NCBI RefSeq assembly: GCF_963677715.1
Contig: NZ_OY782495.1
Location: 2,532,001 to 2,596,000, forward strand
Length of the DNA stretch: 64,000 bases
Direction: 5' to 3'
Source of the DNA: an uncultured Bacteroides sp.
Lineage (GTDB): Bacteria; Bacteroidota; Bacteroidia; Bacteroidales; Bacteroidaceae
A program made the position numbers and the translations under genes. Shown here piece after piece: positions 25,519-34,170 of the stretch. Every line of letters starts with the position of its first letter. Within the stretch, counting starts at the first letter, position 1. Below the pieces are notes generated by a model, which was not told the origin of the DNA, did no database searches, and saw nothing but the letters and a program-made list of their open reading frames with translations.

Positions 25519-26081
25519 GCTTTTATGCGACCCTGATAAGAACCGTCGCGTGTATCTACTTCTATCAGTTCGCCTTCGTTAACAAACAACGGAACGCGTA
25601 CGGTGGCACCTGTTTCAAGAGTGGCAGGTTTGGTGGCGTTTGTTGCTGTGTCGCCCTTCATACCCGGTTCGGTATAAGTAATTTGCAGCACAACTTTTAC
25701 CGGAAGCTCGGCGAACAGAACTGTTTCGGTCGAAGCATCGGAAACAACATCTACAAGGTTACCCTCTTTCAGGAAGTCAACGCCGGTAACTAAATCTTTG
25801 GCAATAGGAGCTTGTTCAAATGATTCTTGGTTCATGAAGATGTAGTCTTCTCCTTCTTTATATAAGAATTGAAAAGGACGACGCTCAACACGTACATCTT
25901 CCAGCTTGAAGCCAACCTGAAATGTGCGGTCTATGACACGGCCGTTTATTACATCTTTTAGTTTGGTACGCATAATGGTATTGCCTTTTCCCGGCTTTAC
26001 ATGAAGGAATTCGATAACGAAGTAGAGATGTCCATCTAATCTGATGCACATTCCATTCTTGACATCTTGTGAATTGATCAT
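25515..26081 (-). CDS. efp: Translation elongation factor P
   Basis: EF-P (188 residues) binds between the P and E sites and helps ribosomes pass polyproline stretches. The three beta-barrel domains are recognisable, with the tip loop KPGKGN carrying Lys32, the position modified in some bacteria. The C-terminal EVDTRDGSYQGR(IK) motif is present. No EpmA or EpmB modification gene is in this window. A divergent promoter region separates it from rpmH. Confidence 0.96.
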   Translation of the reverse strand: MINSQDVKNGMCIRLDGHLYFVIEFLHVKPGKGNTIMRTKLKDVINGRVIDRTFQVGFKLEDVRVERRPFQFLYKEGEDYIFMNQESFEQAPIAKDLVTGVDFLKEGNLVDVVSDASTETVLFAELPVKVVLQITYTEPGMKGDTATNATKPATLETGATVRVPLFVNEGELIEVDTRDGSYQGRIKA

Positions 26082-26143
26082 ACTTTTTTATACTTTATAT
26101 TATTGTGTATTATTTATTTGCCATCTCCGGTTAGTCTGGAGTG

Positions 26144-26175
26144 CAAAAGTAATCTAAATAGGTAAAAAACACAAA
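26144..26175 (-). promoter_or_regulatory. Promoter of efp
   Basis: On the minus strand a -33 TTTG (26172-26175), a 20-base gap and -7 TACTTTTG (26144-26151) match the consensus closely. The leader has a small CTCC...GGAG hairpin. Confidence 0.75.
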
Positions 26176-26201
26176 ATCTTTTGACTAAAAATGAATTATC
26201 T

Positions 26202-26233
26202 CTTGGTTAATTTAAAAAAAGTGCCTATTTTTG
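26202..26233 (+). promoter_or_regulatory. Promoter of rpmH
   Basis: CTTG (26202-26205), 20 bases and TATTTTTG (26226-26233) match the Bacteroides promoter consensus, 46 bases before the rpmH ATG. It is divergent from the efp promoter. Confidence 0.75.
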
Positions 26234-26278
26234 CAACCCGATTTCCAGAGAATAATAACGTAAAAGCAATATACAGTA

Positions 26279-26437
26279 ATGAAAAGAACATTTCAACCCT
26301 CTAACAGAAAGAGAAAAAACAAACACGGTTTTCGTGAGAGAATGGCTACAGCTAATGGTCGTAGAGTATTGGCCGCCCGCCGTGCAAAGGGCAGAACTAA
26401 ATTAACTGTTTCTGACGAGTACAACGGTACGAAGTAA
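26279..26437 (+). CDS. rpmH: 50S ribosomal protein bL34
   Basis: This 52-residue, very basic protein is ribosomal protein L34. It begins [22 protein letters not shown] and has the [15 protein letters not shown] core. The C-terminal tail [12 protein letters not shown] is a few residues longer than the E. coli form, as is common in Bacteroidota. It is not beside dnaA and rnpA here. The gene has its own promoter and a terminator 35 bases after its stop. Confidence 0.97.
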   Translation: MKRTFQPSNRKRKNKHGFRERMATANGRRVLAARRAKGRTKLTVSDEYNGTK

Positions 26438-26472
26438 ATCGATAAGATTTTAAGCAGACTTCGTCAAAGCAT

Positions 26473-26507
26473 AAAAAAGCAAAGGGAATCCCCCTTTGCT
26501 TTTTTTT
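26473..26507 (+). terminator. Terminator after rpmH
   Basis: AAAAAAGCAAAGGG (26473-26486) pairs perfectly with CCCTTTGCTTTTTT (26492-26505) around a short loop and runs into T residues. Confidence 0.9.
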
Positions 26508-26805
26508 ATACCCGTAATCGGGCATTGTGTATGTCTATATCTCTATCTCTCTTCAGGAGAACAAGAGATATGTTTTTGAATACCTTATTTTATTTTAATA
26601 ACATCCGGATGTTATAGTATAAAAGATCCGGATGTAGACCCATAGAACATGGGGATGTTTTGTGGTCGAACATTATAATTTATAACGCTGATACATACCC
26701 TTTTTAAGAGAAGGATCAGGAATACATGAAAGCGCAAGAAAGCAAAATGAGTGCCAGGTTGCTTGAAACTTTAAAAAGCTTATCAACCTTATCAACTAAT
26801 TATAC
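26508..26805. other. Non-coding region with palindromes upstream of the PASTA operon
   Basis: About 300 bases without a gene. It contains a stem ATATCTCT/AGAGATAT (26537-26571), an 18-bp perfect palindrome (26598-26615), a second ATCCGGAT core (26626-26633) and a small CCCAT/ATGGG stem (26639-26653). A 32-codon ORF at 26726-26824 overlaps the next promoter and is probably chance. Confidence 0.5.
26598..26615. promoter_or_regulatory. 18-bp perfect palindrome, possible operator
   Basis: ATAACATCCGGATGTTAT is its own reverse complement. The core ATCCGGAT recurs at 26626-26633, 23 bp away. Its place about 200 bp upstream of the PASTA operon makes the target gene uncertain. Confidence 0.45.
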
Positions 26806-26813
26806 TATCTTTG
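26806..26813 (+). promoter_or_regulatory. -7 promoter element of the PASTA-rluD-ddl operon
   Basis: TATCTTTG fits TAnnTTTG and lies 22 bases before the ATG at 26836. No good -33 box is visible. Confidence 0.55.
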
Positions 26814-26835
26814 AAACCGAATAATTGCTTATAAT

Positions 26836-27480
26836 ATGACGATTAAGGATTTTTTTTCTTTTAAAGAGAATAAGTACTTTTGGGTAAACTTGATAGGAAT
26901 GATAGCGGTTGCTTTCATTCTGCTGACAGGTTTAATGAAAGGACTGGATATCTATACCCGGCACGGTGAGGCTGTTTTGGTGCCCGATGCTAAAGGAATG
27001 ACTGTAGAACAGGCTAAGATGCTTTTTAGAAACAGAGGATTGCTGTGTATTGTTGCGGACTCTAGTTATGAGAAAGATAAACCTGCCGGATGCGTGATTG
27101 ATCATAATCCGGCCGGCGGACAAAAAGTAAAAGAAGGAAGGACAATCTACCTGACTATAAATACGCTGAATATACCGTTACGATTGATACCGGATGTGGC
27201 CGATAATAGCTCTGTTCGTCAGGCTCAGGCCCGTATTTTGGCCGTTGGGTTTAAACTTAGTGAAGATGAACCGGTGAGTGGAGAGAAAGATTGGGTATAT
27301 GGTGTTAAATATAATGGGCGCCAGATTCTGCCGGGAGATAAAGCACCGATAGGGGCCACGCTAACGTTGATGGTTGGCGATGGAACAGCTCAGGATTCAA
27401 TTGAGAATGTAGAGGCTGACAGTTTGGACAATACCAAGAAAGAGGTCGATGCTCCTGCAACAGATGATTCATGGTTTTAA
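26836..27480 (+). CDS. PASTA-domain membrane protein
   Basis: The 214-residue protein has an N-terminal cytoplasmic stub and one membrane helix (about 15-38), then two PASTA repeats of about 70 residues each (AVLVPDAKGMTVEQAKMLFRNRGL and RLIPDVADNSSVRQAQARILAVGF), and an acidic tail. PASTA domains bind uncrosslinked muropeptides or beta-lactams in kinases and penicillin-binding proteins. Here there is no kinase or transpeptidase domain, so a peptidoglycan-sensing or scaffolding role is inferred. It heads an operon that includes ddl. The next gene starts 29 bases past its stop. Confidence 0.9.
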   Translation: MTIKDFFSFKENKYFWVNLIGMIAVAFILLTGLMKGLDIYTRHGEAVLVPDAKGMTVEQAKMLFRNRGLLCIVADSSYEKDKPAGCVIDHNPAGGQKVKEGRTIYLTINTLNIPLRLIPDVADNSSVRQAQARILAVGFKLSEDEPVSGEKDWVYGVKYNGRQILPGDKAPIGATLTLMVGDGTAQDSIENVEADSLDNTKKEVDAPATDDSWF

Positions 27481-27509
27481 ATACAGATGATGTTACTTAT
27501 CGAAAACAA

Positions 27510-28580
27510 ATGGCAGAAGATTTTTCGGATGACATAGAGAATGATATTGATGATATAGAACCGGTGGGTGATGCTGCCGATTTATATGAACATTTTCGTG
27601 TGGTGGTAGATAAAGGACAGGCTTTGGTTCGGGTAGATAAATACTTATTCGATCGCATTGTGAATGCTTCTCGCAACCGAATTCAAAAGGCAGCGGAAGC
27701 AGGATATGTAATGGTGAACGACAAATCCGTAAAGAGCAGCTATAAGGTGAAGCCCTTGGATGTAATAACGGTAATGATGGATCGTCCGCGTTACGACAAT
27801 GAGGTTATTCCTGAAGATATTCCCCTGAACATTGTATACGAAGATAAATACCTGATGGTGGTAAACAAACCGGCGGGGCTGGTTGTACATCCCGGACATG
27901 GTAATTACCATGGCACACTGGTTAATGCCCTTGCCTGGCATCTGAAAGATGATCCTGATTATGATGTAAACGATCCGCGTGTGGGCTTGGTGCATCGCAT
28001 TGATAAAAATACTTCGGGGTTGCTGGTTGTTGCTAAAACAGCGGATGCAAAAACGAATCTAGGGTTGCAATTTTTTAATAAAACGACTAAACGCCAATAT
28101 CGTGCATTGGTGTGGGGCGTTATGGAAAAAGACGAAGGAACAATTGTAGGGAATGTAGCCCGTAATCCCAGAGACAGAATGCAAATGACTGTATTCTCCG
28201 ATCCCGAGATAGGGAAACATGCCGTTACTCACTATCGGGTGCTCGAACGTTTAGGTTACGTTACCTTGGTAGAATGCATTCTAGAAACGGGTCGTACACA
28301 CCAGATAAGAGTGCACATGAAACACATCGGTCATGTGTTGTTTAATGATGAACGCTATGGAGGCCACGAAATACTTAAGGGGACTCACTTTAGTAAATAT
28401 AAACAATTTGTAAACAATTGCTTTGACATTTGTCCGAGACAGGCCTTGCATGCCATGACATTAGGATTTATGCATCCCCATACAGGGGAAGAGATGTATT
28501 TTACTTCTGAAATGCCCGATGACATGACTCTGCTTATAGATAAATGGCGAAGCTATATTAGTAACAGAGATTTAGAATGA
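27510..28580 (+). CDS. rluD: RluA-family 23S rRNA pseudouridine synthase
   Basis: The 356-residue form from the ATG at 27510 begins with an acidic stretch, then an S4 RNA-binding domain (about 35-90, RVDKYLFDRIVNASRNRIQKAAEAGYVMVN). The RluA catalytic domain carries the HRIDKNTSGLLVVAKT motif with the catalytic Asp and the ETGRTHQIRVHMKHIGH motif. The S4 domain and length match RluD rather than RluA, and the target is presumably the helix-69 region of 23S rRNA. A start at 27471 would overlap the PASTA gene; the later start fits better. Its stop overlaps the ddl start by 4 bases. Confidence 0.88.
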   Translation: MAEDFSDDIENDIDDIEPVGDAADLYEHFRVVVDKGQALVRVDKYLFDRIVNASRNRIQKAAEAGYVMVNDKSVKSSYKVKPLDVITVMMDRPRYDNEVIPEDIPLNIVYEDKYLMVVNKPAGLVVHPGHGNYHGTLVNALAWHLKDDPDYDVNDPRVGLVHRIDKNTSGLLVVAKTADAKTNLGLQFFNKTTKRQYRALVWGVMEKDEGTIVGNVARNPRDRMQMTVFSDPEIGKHAVTHYRVLERLGYVTLVECILETGRTHQIRVHMKHIGHVLFNDERYGGHEILKGTHFSKYKQFVNNCFDICPRQALHAMTLGFMHPHTGEEMYFTSEMPDDMTLLIDKWRSYISNRDLE

Positions 28581-29551
28581 AACGCATCATTGCTATTGTT
28601 GCCGGAGGAGATTCTTCCGAGCTTCCTGTTTCCCTTCGCAGTGCCCAGGGAATTTATTCCTTCATCGATAAGGATAAATATGAGTTGTATATTGTAGAAA
28701 TGCAAGGTTTCCGCTGGGAGGTTCAGCTGCCCAATGATGAAAAAGTGCCGGTTGATCGAAATGACTTTAGCTTTAATAACGGTTTGGGAAAAGTTAAGTT
28801 TGACTTTGCCTATATTACCATTCATGGCACCCCCGGAGAGAATGGCCTGCTGCAGGGTTATCTTGATATGCTACACGTTCCATATTCTTGTTGCGATGTG
28901 CTGCCTGCTGCCATTACCTTCAATAAGTTTACTTGCAATCAATACTTGAAAAATTTCGGCGTTCGTGTGGCGGAATCGTTAATGATTCGTCAGGGGCACG
29001 AGATACTTGATGATGAGGTGATTAATAAAGTAGGGCTTCCTTGTTTTATAAAACCGAATTTGGGAGGATCCAGCTTTGGAGTAACAAAGGTGAAAACCAA
29101 AGAACAAATACAACCGGCCATTGATAAGGCTTTCCGGGAAGCAAAAGAAGTGGTGATCGAAGCTTTCATGGATGGAACAGAAATTACCTGCGGTTGTTAT
29201 AAAACAAAAACCAAAGAGGTAGTGTTTCCTATAACAGAGGTAGTTACCGGCAATGAATTCTTTGATTACGATGCCAAATATAACGGACAGGTAGAAGAAA
29301 TTACCCCGGCTCGTTTATCCAAGGAGGTTACCGAGAGAGTGCAGTTACTGACTTCGGCTATTTACGATATCTTGGACTGTTCGGGTATCATTCGTATCGA
29401 TTATATTATCACTGCAGGCGAAAAAATAAATCTGCTTGAGATTAATACAACTCCCGGCATGACGCTTACCAGCTTCATTCCCCAACAGGTTCGTGCCGCC
29501 GGGCTTGATATTAAAGATGTAATGACTGACATTATTGAAGATAAGTTATGA
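28577..29551 (+). CDS. ddl: D-alanine--D-alanine ligase
   Basis: Ddl joins two D-alanines with ATP to make the dipeptide used by MurF. The 324-residue protein shows ATP-grasp features: the start MKRIIAIVAGGDSSE with SLRSAQG, HGTPGENGLLQGYLDML, the KPNLGGSSFGVTKVK motif, EITCG and the late LLEINTTPGMTLTSF motif. The Tyr and residues near the second substrate site suggest the normal D-Ala-D-Ala product. It overlaps both neighbours by 4 bases, so it is in the middle of a coupled operon. Confidence 0.95.
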   Translation: MKRIIAIVAGGDSSELPVSLRSAQGIYSFIDKDKYELYIVEMQGFRWEVQLPNDEKVPVDRNDFSFNNGLGKVKFDFAYITIHGTPGENGLLQGYLDMLHVPYSCCDVLPAAITFNKFTCNQYLKNFGVRVAESLMIRQGHEILDDEVINKVGLPCFIKPNLGGSSFGVTKVKTKEQIQPAIDKAFREAKEVVIEAFMDGTEITCGCYKTKTKEVVFPITEVVTGNEFFDYDAKYNGQVEEITPARLSKEVTERVQLLTSAIYDILDCSGIIRIDYIITAGEKINLLEINTTPGMTLTSFIPQQVRAAGLDIKDVMTDIIEDKL

Positions 29552-30699
29552 GTATGACAATGTTTGATGAGATTCGTCCTTACTACGATGAAGAGCTTCC
29601 TCAGATATTCGAAGAATTAATTGCTGACCCGGCTTTTCAAAATGCCGCTTGCATAGCCATGCCGGAGGTCTCTTTTGATGCCATTGCGTCTAAGATGCGT
29701 GCCTGTAAAACAAAGCAGGAATTTCAAAAAGCATTCTGCTATGGTATCTTGTGGAAGATAGCAAACGATTTTTCGGACGGACTGACATTAGACCATACGG
29801 CATTACCTGATAGAAGTAAGTTTTATACCTATATTTCGAATCATAGAGATATTATTCTCGATTCAGGATTCCTTTCAATTCTCTTGTTAGATCTTGATAT
29901 GGATACCGTAGAAATAGCCATCGGCGATAATCTTCTTATCTACCCGTGGATAAAGAAGCTTGTCAGAGTGAATAAATCGTTTATTGTTCAGCGTGCGCTT
30001 AGCATGCGTCAAATGTTGGAGGCTTCCGCATGCATGTCTCGATATATGCACTATACCATTACGGAGAAGAGACAGTCTATCTGGATTGCACAACGTGAGG
30101 GGCGTGCTAAAGATTCTGATGACCGCACTCAGGATAGTGTGCTAAAAATGCTTGCTATTGGTGGTGAAGGCACTATTCTTGATCGTTTGTTAGAGATGAA
30201 TATTGCTCCGCTAACTATTTCTTATGAATATGATTCCTGTGATTATCTGAAAGCACAGGAGTTTCAGCTGCGAAGGGATGTTGAGGGGTATAAGAAGACA
30301 ACGAAGGATGATTTGTTGAATATGAAAACCGGCCTCTTCGGCTATAAAGGGAGGGTACACTTTCAGGTGGCCGGTTCCATTAATGAAGAGTTAGTGAAAC
30401 TAGATCCGGCTTTGCCTAAACCTGAATTATTTTCTCGTATATCAGCTTTGATTGACAGGAAAATACATGCTAATTATCGGTTGTATCCGGGTAATTATGT
30501 AGCGCATGATTTGCTTAGTGGTAATAGTAGTTTCACTTCTTATTATACGAATGACGACAAGCAGCGTTTTGAGTCGTATATTGCAAAACAGCTTGAACGG
30601 ATTGAAATTCCCCACAAAGACTTAACTTTTTTGCGGGAGAAAATGTTGTTGATGTATGCAAACCCATTAACTAATTATCTGGCAGCAACCTGTGTATGA
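29548..30699 (+). CDS. PlsC-type acyltransferase domain protein
   Basis: The 383-residue protein contains a PlsC-like acyltransferase domain. NHRDIILDSGFL (about residues 98-109) is the catalytic NHxxxxD block, and IWIAQREGRAKDSDDRTQ is the acceptor-binding block. Flanking regions are longer than in a plain 1-acyl-glycerol-3-phosphate acyltransferase, and there is no strong membrane helix. It likely acylates a glycerophospholipid or related lipid at the inner membrane. It starts 4 bases before the ddl stop and ends 4 bases into the next gene. Confidence 0.78.
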   Translation: MSMTMFDEIRPYYDEELPQIFEELIADPAFQNAACIAMPEVSFDAIASKMRACKTKQEFQKAFCYGILWKIANDFSDGLTLDHTALPDRSKFYTYISNHRDIILDSGFLSILLLDLDMDTVEIAIGDNLLIYPWIKKLVRVNKSFIVQRALSMRQMLEASACMSRYMHYTITEKRQSIWIAQREGRAKDSDDRTQDSVLKMLAIGGEGTILDRLLEMNIAPLTISYEYDSCDYLKAQEFQLRRDVEGYKKTTKDDLLNMKTGLFGYKGRVHFQVAGSINEELVKLDPALPKPELFSRISALIDRKIHANYRLYPGNYVAHDLLSGNSSFTSYYTNDDKQRFESYIAKQLERIEIPHKDLTFLREKMLLMYANPLTNYLAATCV

Positions 30700-31385
30700 T
30701 GAGAATCTCGCTACGCATTGTTTTGTTCCTTATTCCCTTACTTCTCTCATCTTGCGGAGACGATGATGGGTATGTTTATCCTTCAGTTAAGCTTGAGTTT
30801 CTTACGGCTGAAGCGGGGGCAGATGGCTCTTTGAGCTATCTGATTACTGATAGTGGAGAACAAATGCAGGTGGCAGAAGATTTATCATTAACAAAAGTGG
30901 ATGCCAACAGTATGGTTCGTGTAGTTGCTAATTACGAAACGCTGGTGGATACACTTTCGACTACCGGAATGCAATCGGTGAAAATCTATGCTTTGTTGCA
31001 AACAATTTCTCCGGAGCCCCTGCCGGCAGCTAATTTTGGGGATAGCATCAAAACAGACCCGGTTGAGGTGCAAAGTATGTGGATGGGTAGAGATTATTTG
31101 AATATGACGCTACTTATTAAAACAAAAAATGGCCAGCATCGTTTTCATTTTGTTGAAGATTGGGTTTCATTGGATGCAATAACAGGGCGACGTTCTGTTT
31201 ACCTGAGTCTTTATCATGATGCCGGAAGTGATTCGGAAGCATTTACTAAGCGGGCTTATCTTTCGGTACCATTAAGTAAATATGCGGGAACTGAAGGTGC
31301 GGGTTCGCTTATCTGTTTTAGTGTGAATACGTATGATGAAGGAGTTAAGACGTATTGCTTTGATTATACTCCTTCTCGGAATTAA
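30696..31385 (+). CDS. NigD-like lipoprotein
   Basis: The 229-residue protein has a lipoprotein signal (LLLSSCGDDDG) and matches the NigD-like family, found widely in Bacteroides. Two beta-barrel-like domains follow: an N-terminal OB-like part (VKLEFLTAEAGADGSLSYL, with DANSMVRV) and a C-terminal part with NMTLLIKT and FSVNTYDEG. The function is unknown despite the name. Its ATG overlaps the acyltransferase stop by 4 bases, showing translational coupling. Confidence 0.83.
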   Translation: MMRISLRIVLFLIPLLLSSCGDDDGYVYPSVKLEFLTAEAGADGSLSYLITDSGEQMQVAEDLSLTKVDANSMVRVVANYETLVDTLSTTGMQSVKIYALLQTISPEPLPAANFGDSIKTDPVEVQSMWMGRDYLNMTLLIKTKNGQHRFHFVEDWVSLDAITGRRSVYLSLYHDAGSDSEAFTKRAYLSVPLSKYAGTEGAGSLICFSVNTYDEGVKTYCFDYTPSRN

Positions 31386-31404
31386 TCATTTAATAATATA
31401 AAAT

Positions 31405-31785
31405 ATGAATCATTTGTTTGCAAGTATTCTTTTATCCTTTTCGGCTCTTTTTTCATGTCAACAATCCAAAGTGGCTTCTCTTCCTGTAAAGGAATTTGAT
31501 GCGTTGATACAAGATGAAAATGTTCAGCGGGTTGATGTACGCACGGTAGCCGAATATTCTGAAGGACACATTATTCATTCTGTGAATATTAATGTGCTCG
31601 ACCCTTCTTTTATTGCAGTAGCCGACTCTGTATTACGGAAGGATAAACCTGTTGCATTGTATTGCCGTAGTGGCAAACGCAGCAAAAAAGCAGCAGCAAT
31701 TCTTAGTGAAAGAGGTTATACTGTTTATGAACTTAAGGATGGTTTTAACGCATGGAAGCAGGCCGGTAAGGAAGAGGAAAAATAA
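31405..31785 (+). CDS. Rhodanese-domain lipoprotein
   Basis: The 126-residue protein has a short signal with a FSC lipobox-like site (about residues 14-18) and one rhodanese domain. It carries DVRTVAEYSEGHIIHSVNINV and the active-site loop LYCRSGKRS, whose Cys would carry persulfide sulfur. The signal suggests it is outside the cytoplasm, in the envelope, unlike most rhodaneses. It ends the PASTA-to-rhodanese operon and is followed by a long terminator hairpin. Confidence 0.85.
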   Translation: MNHLFASILLSFSALFSCQQSKVASLPVKEFDALIQDENVQRVDVRTVAEYSEGHIIHSVNINVLDPSFIAVADSVLRKDKPVALYCRSGKRSKKAAAILSERGYTVYELKDGFNAWKQAGKEEEK

Positions 31786-31839
31786 TGTTCCACACAGAAA
31801 TGTGTATAGGGGCTGAGAGAATACGGGATTATCCGTTAG

Positions 31840-31898
31840 AAACAGAAATGGCAGAAATACAATATTTATTCTATATTATATTTCTGCCATTTCTGTTT
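31840..31898. terminator. Long hairpin terminator, probably two-way
   Basis: The arms 31840-31859 and 31879-31898 are perfectly complementary over 20 bp around a 19-base A/T loop that can pair further. It sits between the rhodanese gene (+) and argF' (-), both ending here, and the flanks give T-runs in both directions (TTTT on plus; a TTTCT stretch on minus). Confidence 0.85.
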
Positions 31899-31903
31899 TG
31901 AGA

Positions 31904-32860
31904 TTACTTTAGGCTTTCTAGCATTTTTTTCAAAACAACTGTAGCCGATATTTCGCGGTTGGCTGCTTCTGGAATAACAATAGATTGGGGGCTTTCGATA
32001 ACGTCATCCGTAACTATCATATTTCTTCTTACAGGCAGGCAATGCAAAAAATAGGCATTGTTTGTCACGGCCATTTGTCGGCTACTAACAGTCCAATCAC
32101 GGTCTTTGCTTAATACCTGTCCGTAGTTATCTCCGCTGTAAGCAGCCCAGCTTTTGGCGTAGATAAAGTCAGCGTCCCGAAAAGCTTTCATCTGATCATA
32201 CTCTACGCGGGCATTGCCTACAAATTCGGGCGCAAGATCATATCCTTCCGGATGAGTTATAACAAAGTTGTAATCAGTAGCATTTATCCATTCGGCGAAT
32301 GAATTTGGCACGGCCTGAGGCAACGGACGCGGATGGGGTGCCCAGGTCATAACTACTTTGGGACGATCCGTCTTTTTATACTCCTCAATGGTAATGAGAT
32401 CGGCAAAGCTTTGTAACGGGTGGCGGGTTGCTGCTTCCATAGAGAATACGGGGCGACCGGAATATTCTATGAATTGGTTAATGATTACTTCATTGTAATC
32501 ATACTCACGATTTTCGAAGCGGGCAAAAGAACGTACGCCGATAATATCGCAATAACATCCCATTACGGGAATAGCTTCGAGTAAATGTTCGGGTTTGTCG
32601 CCATCCATAATCACACCCCGTTCGGTTTCCAACTTCCAGGCACCTTGGTTGATGTCGAGAACCATTACATTCATTCCCAGATTGAGTGCGGCCTTTTGGG
32701 TGCTTAGGCGTGTACGCAAGCTTGAATTGAAGAATATCATCATCAAGGTTTTGTTACGTCCCAGTTCCACATATCTGAATCGATCTTTTTTAATTTCAAA
32801 AGCTTCAGCTAAAGCCGGCTTTAGGTCGCCGAGGTCTTGTACACAGGTAAAATTCTTCAT
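31904..32860 (-). CDS. argF': N-succinylornithine carbamoyltransferase
   Basis: This 318-residue enzyme transfers carbamoyl from carbamoyl phosphate to a succinylated ornithine, the arginine route of Bacteroides. The carbamoyl-phosphate site SSLRTRLST, the HPLQSFADL motif and the HCLPVRRN motif are present. Pro90 (in DGDKPEHL) is the residue that gives succinylornithine rather than acetylornithine specificity in the B. fragilis enzyme, which is also 318 residues. The ATG at 32860 is chosen because the longer frame from 32926 overlaps proA. It follows proA after 29 bases in a proB-proA-argF' operon. Confidence 0.93.
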   Translation of the reverse strand: MKNFTCVQDLGDLKPALAEAFEIKKDRFRYVELGRNKTLMMIFFNSSLRTRLSTQKAALNLGMNVMVLDINQGAWKLETERGVIMDGDKPEHLLEAIPVMGCYCDIIGVRSFARFENREYDYNEVIINQFIEYSGRPVFSMEAATRHPLQSFADLITIEEYKKTDRPKVVMTWAPHPRPLPQAVPNSFAEWINATDYNFVITHPEGYDLAPEFVGNARVEYDQMKAFRDADFIYAKSWAAYSGDNYGQVLSKDRDWTVSSRQMAVTNNAYFLHCLPVRRNMIVTDDVIESPQSIVIPEAANREISATVVLKKMLESLK

Positions 32861-32889
32861 TATTATCTTCTGTTTGTAAATTATCTTGT

Positions 32890-34140
32890 TTATTTTCTGA
32901 TCTGTCCGTCTCCTTCGATGATCCATTTGTAAGAGGTTATCTCTTCTAGTCCCATAGGCCCGCGGGCATGTAGCTTTTGTGTGCTGATGCCTATTTCTGC
33001 TCCCAATCCGAATTGTGCGCCGTCTGTAAAAGCAGTAGAGACATTGGTATATACGCAGGCGGCATCGACTACTTTAGTGAACAACTCAGCGCGACTTTTA
33101 TCTTCCGTTATAATGCATTCGCTGTGTTTAGAACCATAGGTCTGTATATGCTCTAAAGCGGCATCCATGCTTTTTATGGTTTTAACAGCCATGGCATAAG
33201 AGAGAAACTCTGTACCGAAGCTTTCTGTTGTGGCAGGGTGTAGCAGCTCTGCCGGATAGCTGCTTTGCAAAGCCCTGTAGGCTTTGGCATCGGCATAGAT
33301 GATAACATTGTTCTTTTTTAATTTTTCGCAGAGTAACGGTAAATCGTTGAGCCGTTTTTCGTCAATAATAAGGCAGTCTAACGCATTGCACACGCTTACT
33401 CTGCGTGTTTTGGCGTTATTGATGATCGCTGCGCCTTTTGTTGTGTCTCCATATTCATCGAAATAGGTATGGCAGATACCGGCTCCTGTTTCTATAACGG
33501 GGATGGAGGCATTTTGACGTACGAAATTGATAAGGTTGCTACTGCCGCGGGGAATGATAAGGTCTACATATCCTACGGCATGAAGCAATTCTGATGTAGC
33601 TTGTCTGTCGGCCGGTAAAAGTTCTACTATGTGCGGGTCTGTGTCGAACTTTTTGAGTACAGAGTGAATTACACTGATGATGGCGCGATTAGAAAAATCA
33701 GCGTCGCTTCCTCCTTTCAGTACACATGCGTTACCGCTTTTCAAACAGAGTGAGAATACATCGAAGCTCACATTTGGCCGAGCCTCGTAAATAATGCCGA
33801 TGACTCCGAAAGGAACACTGATTTTCTTTAATCTGATGCCATTGGGGCGAATGTTTTCTTTCAATACTTTGCCCAATGGGGAAGGCAGTTCAGCGACGTT
33901 TCTCATGTCGGTGGCAATGCCTTTGAGTCTTTCTTCTGTAAGCATGAGCCGATCAAACTTCGGATCGGCTTTATCCATACGAGTTAAGTCTTTTTCGTTT
34001 TCGGCAAGAAGAAAAAGAGATTGTTCCATAATGGCATCGGCCACCGCAACCAGTATGTTGTTAATCTGTTTGCTATTTAGCAAAGCCAATTGTCGACTTG
34101 CGGCTTGTACGGCTACAAAAGTGTTGTTTAACTGTTCCAT
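32890..34140 (-). CDS. proA: Glutamate-5-semialdehyde dehydrogenase
   Basis: ProA reduces gamma-glutamyl phosphate with NADPH, the second step of proline synthesis. The 416-residue protein shows the aldehyde-dehydrogenase fold, including [37 protein letters not shown], the [10 protein letters not shown] segment (catalytic Cys) and SFGTEFLSY near the end. The start is placed at the ATG at 34140; the longer frame starts with TTG at 34146. It lies between proB (30 bases upstream) and argF'. Confidence 0.96.
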   Translation of the reverse strand: MEQLNNTFVAVQAASRQLALLNSKQINNILVAVADAIMEQSLFLLAENEKDLTRMDKADPKFDRLMLTEERLKGIATDMRNVAELPSPLGKVLKENIRPNGIRLKKISVPFGVIGIIYEARPNVSFDVFSLCLKSGNACVLKGGSDADFSNRAIISVIHSVLKKFDTDPHIVELLPADRQATSELLHAVGYVDLIIPRGSSNLINFVRQNASIPVIETGAGICHTYFDEYGDTTKGAAIINNAKTRRVSVCNALDCLIIDEKRLNDLPLLCEKLKKNNVIIYADAKAYRALQSSYPAELLHPATTESFGTEFLSYAMAVKTIKSMDAALEHIQTYGSKHSECIITEDKSRAELFTKVVDAACVYTNVSTAFTDGAQFGLGAEIGISTQKLHARGPMGLEEITSYKWIIEGDGQIRK

Positions 34141-34170
34141 AAGCAATTGGTAAGATATTAAATCTTGTTT

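Noticed and set aside
26726-26824. A 32-codon ORF starting ATG AAA GCG
   Set aside because: It overlaps the -7 box of the PASTA operon, has no upstream promoter-like match and no family resemblance; probably chance.
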